DNA from: Cocleimonas sp.
Lineage (GTDB): Bacteria > Pseudomonadota > Gammaproteobacteria > Thiotrichales > Thiotrichaceae
Assembly (NCBI GenBank): GCA_023146675.1
Contig: JAGLBQ010000378.1
Span: forward strand, 1-7,372
Reading direction: 5' to 3'
DNA: 7,372 nt
The notes beneath the pieces were generated by a model, which worked only from the letters and a program-made list of their open reading frames with translations, was not told where the DNA came from and did not search any database. Shown piece after piece: positions 1-5,737 of this stretch; within the stretch, counting starts at the first letter, position 1; each line of letters starts with the position of its first letter. The position numbers and the translations under genes are program-made.

Positions 1-67
1 GAGGTGGAATCGAACCACCGACACGAGGATTTTCAATCCTCTGCTCTACCGACTGAGCTATCGGGCC
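1..67 (-). tRNA. tRNA-Phe (anticodon GAA), 3' end cut by window edge
   Basis: Read on the minus strand this folds as a tRNA. The acceptor 5' strand is GGCCCGA (67-61). The D-arm is GCTC/GAGC around AGTCGGTA. The anticodon stem GAGGA/TCCTC holds the loop TTGAAAA, with anticodon GAA at plus positions 34-32. The T-arm is GGTGG/CCACC around TTCGATT. Only the first two bases (TC) of the acceptor 3' strand are inside the window, so five acceptor bases, the discriminator base and any encoded CCA lie to the left. The GAA anticodon decodes the UUC and UUU phenylalanine codons. The gene is transcribed leftward, away from trmL, from a strong promoter just upstream. Confidence 0.97.
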
Positions 68-74
68 GCGAGCG

Positions 75-110
75 AGGGCGCATTAAATCGTTTTCTGCGG
101 TTATTGTCAA
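75..110 (-). promoter_or_regulatory. sigma70 promoter of tRNA-Phe with GC-rich discriminator
   Basis: On the minus strand there is a perfect -35 TTGACA (110-105), a 17 bp spacer, and a -10 TTTAAT (87-82, 5 of 6 consensus). The GC-rich discriminator GCGCCCT (81-75) follows. Transcription would start near 74-76, leaving a leader of about 8 nt before the tRNA 5' end at 67. A GC-rich stretch between the -10 and the start site is characteristic of stable-RNA promoters under stringent (ppGpp/DksA) control, so that mode of regulation is likely but inferred. Confidence 0.8.
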
Positions 111-161
111 GCACTTGTCTTAATATTTTATGATAAATTTTCTATTGGGAAAAAAGCCTGC

Positions 162-190
162 TTCATGCGTTTGGTTGTCTAATGTATAGT
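162..190 (+). promoter_or_regulatory. possible promoter of trmL-ribF
   Basis: The AT-rich gap between the divergent tRNA gene and trmL must hold a rightward promoter. The best -10 I see is TATAGT (185-190), with a poor -35 TTCATG (162-167) 17 bp upstream. It would give a leader of about 25 nt before the trmL ATG at 223. Only the -10 is reasonable, so this is a tentative call. Confidence 0.25.
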
Positions 191-222
191 CCAAGCTCCT
201 AATACTTTTGTTAACAATTAAT

Positions 223-687
223 ATGTTCCAAATCGCATTGTTTGAACCAGAAATACCGCCCAATACGGGTAATATTATGCGCCTATGTGCCAATACAGGC
301 TCGGTATTGCATCTTATTCATCCACTTGGTTTTGATCTTGATGAAAAGAAGTTGCGCCGTGCGGGGATGGATTATCGTGATTTAGCGGTTGTTAAAGAGC
401 ATCAGGACTTTCCTGCTTTTTTAGACAGTGTGGAAGGCGCAACGATTTATGCTTTAACCACGAAGGGAAGTAGGCTGCATTCTGAGGCGTCGTTTAAGGC
501 AGATGATATTTTATTATTTGGACCTGAAACACGCGGTTTACCTGATGATATTTTGCAATCATTAGAGAATAATCATCGTCTCAGAATCCCTATGATGCCA
601 GATTGTCGTAGCTTAAACTTATCCAATACCGTTGCTATTATGGTGTACGAGGCGCTTAGACAGCAGGACTTTAAGGGGCTGCAATAA
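223..687 (+). CDS. trmL: tRNA (cytidine/uridine-34-2'-O)-methyltransferase TrmL (YibK), SPOUT family
   Basis: TrmL uses S-adenosylmethionine to 2'-O-methylate the wobble base 34 of tRNA-Leu isoacceptors (CAA and cmnm5UAA), a cytoplasmic modification that aids wobble decoding. The 154 residues match the known enzyme (157 in E. coli) throughout. The first SPOUT motif region is EPEIPPNTGN (8-17). The second is LLFGPETRGLP (97-107), part of the deep-knot SAM site. The third is IPMMPDCRSLNLSN (122-135) followed by VAIMVYEALRQ. The ATG at 223 was chosen because homologues begin about two residues before the conserved I-x-L-[FY]-E-P-E-I-P stretch. A TTG at 208 in the same frame would add five unconserved residues. 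Neither start has a clear Shine-Dalgarno. The stop overlaps the ribF start by one base, so the two are cotranscribed. The adjacent tRNA-Phe is not a known TrmL substrate, so the proximity is probably incidental. Confidence 0.95.
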   Translation: MFQIALFEPEIPPNTGNIMRLCANTGSVLHLIHPLGFDLDEKKLRRAGMDYRDLAVVKEHQDFPAFLDSVEGATIYALTTKGSRLHSEASFKADDILLFGPETRGLPDDILQSLENNHRLRIPMMPDCRSLNLSNTVAIMVYEALRQQDFKGLQ

Positions 688-689
688 TG
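673..689 (+). promoter_or_regulatory. Shine-Dalgarno and TAATG stop/start junction of ribF
   Basis: AAGGGG (673-678) lies 8 nt before the ribF ATG (687-689). The trmL stop TAA (685-687) shares its last A with that ATG. Such an overlap usually means translational coupling by re-initiation, and the good Shine-Dalgarno inside the end of trmL supports the ATG as the true ribF start. Confidence 0.75.
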
Positions 690-1622
690 AAACTTATTCG
701 GGGGATGGCTAATCACAGGCAGTATACCGATGAATTTGCGAATGGCTGTGTTGCAAGTATTGGCAATTTTGATGGTTTGCACTATGGGCATCAAAAGTTA
801 CTTGCCCATCTTGCAGAGAAATCAAGCGCATTAAAGTTACCCAGCATGGTTATTAGCTTTGAACCACTCCCTGCTGAGTTTTTTATGCCCATGCCGCCAG
901 CGCGGATTTACCCGCTACGTGACAAGGTGCGCTTATTAAATCAGCTTGATGTAGATTACTATATGAACCTACGTTTTAATAAAGCATTGGCAAATAGGAC
1001 GGCTGAGGATTTTGTACAGCAGTTATTATTGGATCAGCTAAATGTGCGTTATTTAGTGGTGGGGGATGATTTTCGCTTTGGTAAGCAGCGTACTGGAGAT
1101 TTTCAGTTACTACAGTCAATGGGTGCTGCTGCGGGAATGGAGGTCTGTGATACCCCAACCTGTCATTACAAGGATGAGCGCATCAGTAGTACATTGATTC
1201 GACAGCATTTAGCGGTTGGAGATATTGAGGCTAGTAATCAATTACTAGGTAAGCCCTATCAATTATCAGGTCGCGTGCGGCATGGTCAGAAGCGCGGTAG
1301 AACGATTGGTTATCCCACGTTAAATTTGTTATTGCCTGATAATATCGCACCCGTTAAAGGTGTTTATGCGGTGCAGGTGCAGGGTCTGTCTGATAAATCT
1401 CTCAAGGGAGTTGCGAGCCTTGGGACAAATCCTACCGTTGCGGGGCGCGAAATGCGTCTGGAAACCTACTTATTTGATTATAATGATAATGCCTATGGGC
1501 AGACTATTTGTGTGCAGTTGGATAAATTCTTACGACCTGAGGAGACGTTTGATAGTTTTGAAGTGATGAAACAGCAAATTGATCAGGATGCTGAGATTGC
1601 TAGGCAATATTATCAGGAGTAG
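687..1622 (+). CDS. ribF: Bifunctional riboflavin kinase / FAD synthetase RibF
   Basis: RibF phosphorylates riboflavin to FMN and then adenylylates FMN to FAD, both with ATP in the cytoplasm. The 311-residue length fits the family (313 in E. coli), and the N-terminus MKLIRG matches the E. coli enzyme. The N-terminal FMN adenylyltransferase domain (about 15-180) carries the nucleotidyltransferase signature GNFDGLHYGH (26-35, HxGH form), GDDFRFG (126-132) and ISSTLIR (166-172). The C-terminal riboflavin kinase domain (about 185-310) has RGRTIGYPTLNL (203-214), the conserved PTxN metal/ATP site, and RLETYLFDY (257-265), whose Glu259 corresponds to the catalytic base. All key residues are present. 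It is the second gene of a trmL-ribF pair. In many gammaproteobacteria ribF precedes ileS and lspA, but here nothing follows on this strand and the convergent apbE ends 11 bp downstream. Confidence 0.97.
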   Translation: MKLIRGMANHRQYTDEFANGCVASIGNFDGLHYGHQKLLAHLAEKSSALKLPSMVISFEPLPAEFFMPMPPARIYPLRDKVRLLNQLDVDYYMNLRFNKALANRTAEDFVQQLLLDQLNVRYLVVGDDFRFGKQRTGDFQLLQSMGAAAGMEVCDTPTCHYKDERISSTLIRQHLAVGDIEASNQLLGKPYQLSGRVRHGQKRGRTIGYPTLNLLLPDNIAPVKGVYAVQVQGLSDKSLKGVASLGTNPTVAGREMRLETYLFDYNDNAYGQTICVQLDKFLRPEETFDSFEVMKQQIDQDAEIARQYYQE

Positions 1623-1633
1623 TTTTGATTTTA

Positions 1634-2680
1634 TTAAGGGATTAAAATATCTGGATGCAGGTTATGCCAAACAGAAAATCCCTTTCCATTCCGAATAATC
1701 ATATACACCATTAAGCCATGTTGTTGCGCATATGCTTTCCCTTGCTTTTCGCCTAATACCATAATCGCTGTTGCTTGTGCATCGGCAATCATGGCAGATT
1801 TATCCAGTACAGTGACAGAGGCTAGTTTGTGCGTAATGGGGTGACCTGTTTTAGGGTTAATGGTATGCGAGTAGCGTTTGCCCTCTGTTTCATAATAATT
1901 GTGATAGTCACCTGAAGTAGCTATCGCGATATTATTCAGCCGCAAGCCCTGCTGCACTGAGCGCGCTAATGTTGTTGGCTTTTCTATTGCGATACGCCAT
2001 GCTTGATTCTGTTTATTCTTTCCTCGTACACGTATTTCACCACCGATTTCAATTAAATAGTGTTTAATTTTTCGTTTTTCTAATAAGACACTAATCGCAT
2101 CAACCGCATACCCTTTTGCTATTGCGGATAAGTCGATGCTTAATTCAGGCTTTTGTTTACGAATGGCTGGAGGCTGTTGGCGTATTTGTAACGATTGATA
2201 GCCTATTTGATGAAGATTATTCTTAATCTGTTGTGAGGATGGAGCAGTGGTTTTACGGCTTGGTCCAAAGCCCCATAAATTAACTAAGGGCATAATCGTT
2301 ATATCAAATGCGCCCTTAGTTGATTGGCTTACCATCTGGGCTGATTTGATAATGGTTAGAAAGCGTTTGGAGACTGGAAACCAGTGTGTATTTTGTGATT
2401 GATTAAAACGAGAGATGCTGGAGTTCGCTATATAGGTCGACATTTCTTGATTGATCGCGAGCAAAAGGGTATCAATATCACGCTGGAGCGGTATCCAGTG
2501 AGGATCGCTTTTATTAGCAGCTTTTATTGGAATGCGAATATGATATCGCGTTCCCATTGTTTTTCCTTGTAACTGATAATATTCAAGGGCGCTATCGTCT
2601 GTTCCACATGCCATAAGCAATAAGGAACAGAGTAGTAGGCTAAAAATGTAAGGTAGGCAACTGAACTTCACGTTTTCCAC
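1634..2680 (-). CDS. apbE: FAD:protein FMN transferase ApbE, predicted lipoprotein
   Basis: ApbE moves FMN from FAD onto a Thr or Ser of exported or membrane flavoproteins through a phosphoester bond, typically the NqrB/C or RnfD/G subunits of respiratory complexes. The N-terminus has a hydrophobic signal segment ending in a lipobox LMAC with Cys25, so it should be a periplasm-facing lipoprotein. Family motifs in order are MGTRYHI (42-48), GAFDITIMPLVNLWGFGP (123-140), DLSAIAKGYAVD (183-194), EIGGEIRVRG (211-220), ATSGDYHNYYE (254-264), SHTINPKTGHP (271-281) and ADAQAT (299-304), which supplies the Mg-binding Asp. Length (348) is normal. The start is uncertain: GTG at 2680 or GTG at 2671, the latter giving a compact MKFSCL signal peptide with GGA just upstream. 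Either start overlaps the end of gspC (41 or 32 bp), so the two genes are cotranscribed and probably coupled. No target flavoprotein gene lies in the window. Confidence 0.95.
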   Translation of the reverse strand: MENVKFSCLPYIFSLLLCSLLLMACGTDDSALEYYQLQGKTMGTRYHIRIPIKAANKSDPHWIPLQRDIDTLLLAINQEMSTYIANSSISRFNQSQNTHWFPVSKRFLTIIKSAQMVSQSTKGAFDITIMPLVNLWGFGPSRKTTAPSSQQIKNNLHQIGYQSLQIRQQPPAIRKQKPELSIDLSAIAKGYAVDAISVLLEKRKIKHYLIEIGGEIRVRGKNKQNQAWRIAIEKPTTLARSVQQGLRLNNIAIATSGDYHNYYETEGKRYSHTINPKTGHPITHKLASVTVLDKSAMIADAQATAIMVLGEKQGKAYAQQHGLMVYMIIRNGKGFSVWHNLHPDILIP

Positions 2681-3707
2681 GCAATACCGTTATGCTTAAA
2701 TCACTCGCTCCAGAAAGTTCACTCATTAACATAATACCCTTTTCAGGACTGTCAATCTTAATGCCATTGACTTCTTTTACAATATCGCCATTGCGTAAAC
2801 CAAGCTGACGAAAGACACGACGCCGTTTTCCTGCACGAACGCGGAAACCGATGAGCTGACCATTTTTTGAATACGGTTGTGCGCTGGCAATTTCCATTAG
2901 TTTTGATGGATCCGCCATCAGTTTCTCGCGAAATTCAGTCATATTTTTTACTGAAAACTCCTCTTTTCCCTTTGGGCTTTCTGCTTTTGCGGCAGCTGTA
3001 GGTTGTGGGGAAGGTGACTCTGATGGAATAGGAGGCATAAAACCAGGCGGTGGAGATTTTGCTCTAGGGATATTTCTAACAGGCTGAGGTGTATTTACGG
3101 ATGTACTTGCTAGTGCTGGCGCTGAAGGTTTAGTATTAGCTGCAATAGCGGGTGCTCCTACTATTCTTTTTCCCTTTGCTCCTGCTGTTCTTGGGAGAAA
3201 AAATTCTTCCAGATTGCCATGATTGCTGATGACGACTTTCTCTGATGTTACTTCACTAATAAATACTTTTTTCTCTTTGTCTTTATCATCTAACCCTTCA
3301 TTAACGGAATAAACCTTTTGTGGTTGTCCATTATAAGATAACAAAGCGTAGCCTGATTCTTTCTTGCTATAGGACATAATGCCATATAACTTTACATTGA
3401 GTTTAGGGGCAACTACAGGAGGTGGAGCAACAACTTTTACGGGTTGAGACGGCGGGGCAACGACTGCTTTCTTTTCCATAGTACCAAAAATATGCTGACC
3501 AGCTATCATTTTGCCATAATTTTGCTGTTTTTTTGGTTTAGTAATTGTATTGTTTTGCGCAGATGCTATCTGTGTTACTACTTTTTCTTCAGGTGTTAAA
3601 AATACCCAAAGTAAGTTTGCCAAGCTCATTCCAAGCAAAATAACCAGAAAAACAGTCAGCCATTGCGGTAATTTTTTTAATTGTGGGTAATTTTGAGTAA
3701 GTGTCAT
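2640..3707 (-). CDS. gspC: Type II secretion system protein GspC (inner-membrane HR/PDZ-like)
   Basis: GspC is the inner-membrane subunit that links the cytoplasmic-membrane platform of the type II secretion system to the GspD secretin and helps select substrates. The 355 residues show a short cytoplasmic N-terminus, one membrane segment (about 17-37), and an HR domain (about 64-173). The HR domain starts GQHIFGTM and continues KLYGIMSYS, GYALLSYNGQPQKVYSV and VVISNHGNLEEFFLP. A Pro/Ala/Ser-rich linker (about 175-245) follows. The C-terminal PDZ-like domain (about 250-355) has the GspC-typical GFRVRAGKRRRVFRQLGL, NGDIVKEVNGI and LSITVLRGK. An unusual charged insert DDKDKEKK (140-147) sits within the HR domain. 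The start is the ATG at 3707 (no Shine-Dalgarno visible). The gene lies 21 bp after the epimerase gene and overlaps apbE. No gspD or other gsp gene is adjacent, so the rest of the system must be encoded elsewhere. A GspC-like protein of another assembly is less likely, because both domains fit. Confidence 0.88.
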   Translation of the reverse strand: MTLTQNYPQLKKLPQWLTVFLVILLGMSLANLLWVFLTPEEKVVTQIASAQNNTITKPKKQQNYGKMIAGQHIFGTMEKKAVVAPPSQPVKVVAPPPVVAPKLNVKLYGIMSYSKKESGYALLSYNGQPQKVYSVNEGLDDKDKEKKVFISEVTSEKVVISNHGNLEEFFLPRTAGAKGKRIVGAPAIAANTKPSAPALASTSVNTPQPVRNIPRAKSPPPGFMPPIPSESPSPQPTAAAKAESPKGKEEFSVKNMTEFREKLMADPSKLMEIASAQPYSKNGQLIGFRVRAGKRRRVFRQLGLRNGDIVKEVNGIKIDSPEKGIMLMSELSGASDLSITVLRGKREVQLPTLHF

Positions 3708-3710
3708 TTT

Positions 3711-3716
3711 ATTATA
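3711..3716 (-). promoter_or_regulatory. possible -10 element directly before gspC
   Basis: The minus strand reads a perfect TATAAT three bases before the gspC ATG (3707). No good -35 is found at 15-19 bp spacing, where the best hexamer is TCAGAC at 16 bp. If used, transcription would begin at or just inside the start codon and give a leaderless message, in keeping with the missing Shine-Dalgarno. It may equally be a chance match in AT-rich DNA, with gspC read from the upstream genes. Confidence 0.25.
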
Positions 3717-3728
3717 CGTTATCGTTAT

Positions 3729-4745
3729 TTAAGTCTGATAATAGTCTTTATACCAGTGTACAAAATTTTCCACACCTTTATCCAACGGCATTGAAGGACA
3801 ATAATCCACATCTTGAATTAAATCCTCTACATCCGCATAGGTATCAGGCACATCTCCAGGTTGAAGTGGTAATAAATTTATCTTTGCTTTTATACCAAGA
3901 TGTTTCTCTATTGCTTCAATATAGGTCATTAATTCAATTGGCTTTTGGTTGCCGATATTATAAATTTTCCAAGGTGCAGGGCTGCTGGCAGGATCAGGTT
4001 TTTCTCCATCCCAATCCGTATTACCCGTTGGAGGCTTATCCAAAACACGAATCACCCCTTCAACAATATCATCAATATAGGTGAAATCACGGCGATGTTT
4101 GCCGTAGTTATAAACATCAATCTCTTCCCCCGCGACCATCTTATGCGTAAATTTTAGCATCGCCATATCAGGGCGGCTCCATGGACCGTAGACGGTAAAA
4201 AATCGTAGCCCTGTGGTTGCTAAGCCATATAAATGTGAATAGCTATGCGCCATTAACTCGCCCGATTTTTTCGATGCCGCATATAAAGAAACAGGGTGAT
4301 CTACATTATCATGCACTGAAAAGGGCATGGATTCATTTAAGCCATAAATCGAACTTGATGAGGCATAGACAAAATGCTTCACCTTATTATGACGGCAACC
4401 TTCCAGTAAATGGGCAAAACCTGTGATATTGCTTTCCACATATGCCAGTGGGTTTTCTAATGAATAACGCACACCCGCTTGTGCTGCTAGGTTAATCGCA
4501 GCATCAAATTGCTGGTTGGTAAATAATGCTTCCATCGCTTGTCGATCTGCAATATCCAGTTTAATATAGTTAAAATTGACTGAATTTTTGGTCTTCGCAA
4601 TATCTGCTAAACGGGCTTCTTTTAGAGAAATATCATAATAATTATTAAGATTGTCAATTCCAACCACCTCATCACCGCGCTGTAGCAATGACTTGGCAAT
4701 AGCAGAACCAATAAAGCCTGCAACACCTGTTACTAACACTTTCAC
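3729..4745 (-). CDS. NAD-dependent UDP-glucuronate 4-epimerase-like protein (SDR family)
   Basis: This is an extended short-chain dehydrogenase/reductase of 338 residues. It has the Rossmann glycine motif GVAGFIG (7-13), the catalytic YxxxK as Tyr155-Lys159 (LYAASKKSGE), and the matching Ser cluster ASSSSIYG (128-135). Hallmarks of the UDP-glucuronate 4-epimerase group (CapI, LpsL, plant GAE) are NLNNYYDISLKEARL (32-46), VYGPWSRPDMAMLKF (185-199), RRDFTYIDDIVEG (218-230), LLPLQPGDVPDTYADV (291-306) and a C-terminal GVENFVHWYKDYY. The group interconverts UDP-glucuronate and UDP-galacturonate in the cytoplasm for capsule, O-antigen or LPS-core sugars. Ser190 replaces the Gly usual in GPWGRPDMA. 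The start is GTG at 4745, two bases after the purC stop, because the glycine motif begins at residue 7. No glycosyltransferase genes are nearby. A related UDP-sugar epimerase specificity cannot be excluded. Confidence 0.88.
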   Translation of the reverse strand: MKVLVTGVAGFIGSAIAKSLLQRGDEVVGIDNLNNYYDISLKEARLADIAKTKNSVNFNYIKLDIADRQAMEALFTNQQFDAAINLAAQAGVRYSLENPLAYVESNITGFAHLLEGCRHNKVKHFVYASSSSIYGLNESMPFSVHDNVDHPVSLYAASKKSGELMAHSYSHLYGLATTGLRFFTVYGPWSRPDMAMLKFTHKMVAGEEIDVYNYGKHRRDFTYIDDIVEGVIRVLDKPPTGNTDWDGEKPDPASSPAPWKIYNIGNQKPIELMTYIEAIEKHLGIKAKINLLPLQPGDVPDTYADVEDLIQDVDYCPSMPLDKGVENFVHWYKDYYQT

Positions 4746-4747
4746 TT

Positions 4748-5638
4748 TTAATTATTGCCTAGTAACAAATCAGCCACTTGTTGATATTTTTCAGCAGACT
4801 TATCTAATATTTCCTGCGGTAATATTGGTCCTGGGGGGGTCTTATTCCAACCCTGAGATTCCAGATAATCACGAATAAACTGTTTATCAAATGAGGGTGG
4901 ACTCATGCCTTCTTGATACGAATCCACTGCCCAAAAACGCGAAGAGTCAGGCGATAATATTTCATCAATCAAGACTAATTGATCATTTTCATCCAGACCA
5001 AATTCAAACTTGGTATCCGCAATAATAATGCCTTTTTGCAATGCAAACTCAGCTGCTTCACTATAAAGTTGCAGACTCACATCGCGCACTTGCTGCGCTA
5101 ACGCTGACCCTATTAAGGATTCCATTTTAGCAAAATCAATATTTTCATCATGATCACCTACATTAGCCTTTGTAGAGGGAGTGAAAATAACCGTCGGCAG
5201 CTTGCCTGCTTGCTGTAAATTTTCGGGCAAAGAAATGCCAGAAACCTGTCCTGTTTGTTGATAATCCTTCCAACCAGAGCCGATGAGGTAGCCCCGCACA
5301 ATTGCCTCAACAGGAAGAGGTTTTAATTTTTTTACTACAACACTACGCGAAGCTAATGTTTTTATTTCATCATCTGATAAACCAATCTCATCTATTGTTA
5401 AACCATCAAAATGATTCGGGATAATATGCGACAGTTTTTCAAACCAGAAATTTGAGATAGTGGTAAGCACTGCGCCCTTTTCAGGAATAGGATCGGGCAA
5501 TACCACATCAAAAGCAGATAAACGATCGGTGGTAATAATCAGCATATGATCCGCATCAATATCATAAATATCACGCACTTTACCGCGCGTGATGAGTGGC
5601 AAGTTTTGCAGATTTGTTTCAAAAATAGCTGTATTCAT
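4748..5638 (-). CDS. purC: Phosphoribosylaminoimidazole-succinocarboxamide synthase (SAICAR synthetase) PurC
   Basis: PurC joins CAIR and aspartate with ATP to form SAICAR in de novo purine synthesis. Numbered from the chosen start (296 residues), the motifs are RGKVRDIYD (18-26), TTDRLSAFDVV (36-46), PLPVEAIVRGYLIGSGW (107-123), FTPSTKANVGDHDENI (152-167), ADTKFEFG (207-214) and IDEILSPDSSRFW (224-236). It is the long PurC form (about 290-300 residues, yeast-like) and not the roughly 237-residue E. coli type. The ATG at 5638 was chosen because homologues of this form start MNTA[LI]FETNL. An in-frame ATG at 5689 would add 17 unconserved residues, and its AGGA abuts the start codon. The candidate promoter at 5671-5679 lies between the two ATGs, which also favours 5638. 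The epimerase gene follows after 2 bp. A run of seven C on the coding strand (4839-4833) encodes a Thr-Pro-Pro turn near the C-terminus. Confidence 0.95.
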   Translation of the reverse strand: MNTAIFETNLQNLPLITRGKVRDIYDIDADHMLIITTDRLSAFDVVLPDPIPEKGAVLTTISNFWFEKLSHIIPNHFDGLTIDEIGLSDDEIKTLASRSVVVKKLKPLPVEAIVRGYLIGSGWKDYQQTGQVSGISLPENLQQAGKLPTVIFTPSTKANVGDHDENIDFAKMESLIGSALAQQVRDVSLQLYSEAAEFALQKGIIIADTKFEFGLDENDQLVLIDEILSPDSSRFWAVDSYQEGMSPPSFDKQFIRDYLESQGWNKTPPGPILPQEILDKSAEKYQQVADLLLGNN

Positions 5639-5667
5639 AAGAGAATAATGTGGAAGTTGAATTGGCG

Positions 5668-5680
5668 CTGATAATATCAG
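5668..5680. promoter_or_regulatory. extended -10 for purC overlapped by a 13 bp inverted repeat
   Basis: On the minus strand TGATATTAT (5679-5671) fits an extended -10 (TGn plus TATTAT). It has no good -35, which extended -10 promoters can do without. Transcription would start near 5664, about 26 nt before the purC ATG. The plus-strand CTGATAATATCAG (5668-5680) covers it exactly: two 6 bp arms around one central base, a plausible small operator. It does not resemble the E. coli PurR box. Both calls rest on pattern alone. Confidence 0.35.
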
Positions 5681-5737
5681 GTTTTCCATTCCTAAAGCGA
5701 TTAGCTATTTAGTATTAATCTGTTTGTAACAATGATT

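Noticed and set aside
1..67. Integration (att) site at the tRNA 3' end
   Set aside because: The tRNA 3' end is outside the window, and no integrase or repeat of the tRNA end is seen within it.
208..222. TTG at 208 as the trmL start
   Set aside because: It adds five unconserved residues and has no Shine-Dalgarno. Homologues begin at the ATG at 223.
68..222. FMN riboswitch or small RNA upstream of trmL-ribF
   Set aside because: The gap is short and AT-rich, has none of the conserved RFN element segments, and is accounted for by the tRNA promoter and a weak trmL promoter.
1620..1640. Bidirectional terminator between ribF and apbE
   Set aside because: The gap is 11 bp and I find no stem with a U-run in or near it.
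3701..4084. 127-residue plus-strand open frame opposite the epimerase gene
   Set aside because: It is antisense to a well-supported gene, has no recognisable motif, and its composition reads as a shadow frame.
5639..5689. ATG at 5689 as the purC start
   Set aside because: The 17 added residues are not family-like, the AGGA touches the start codon, and a candidate promoter lies downstream of it.
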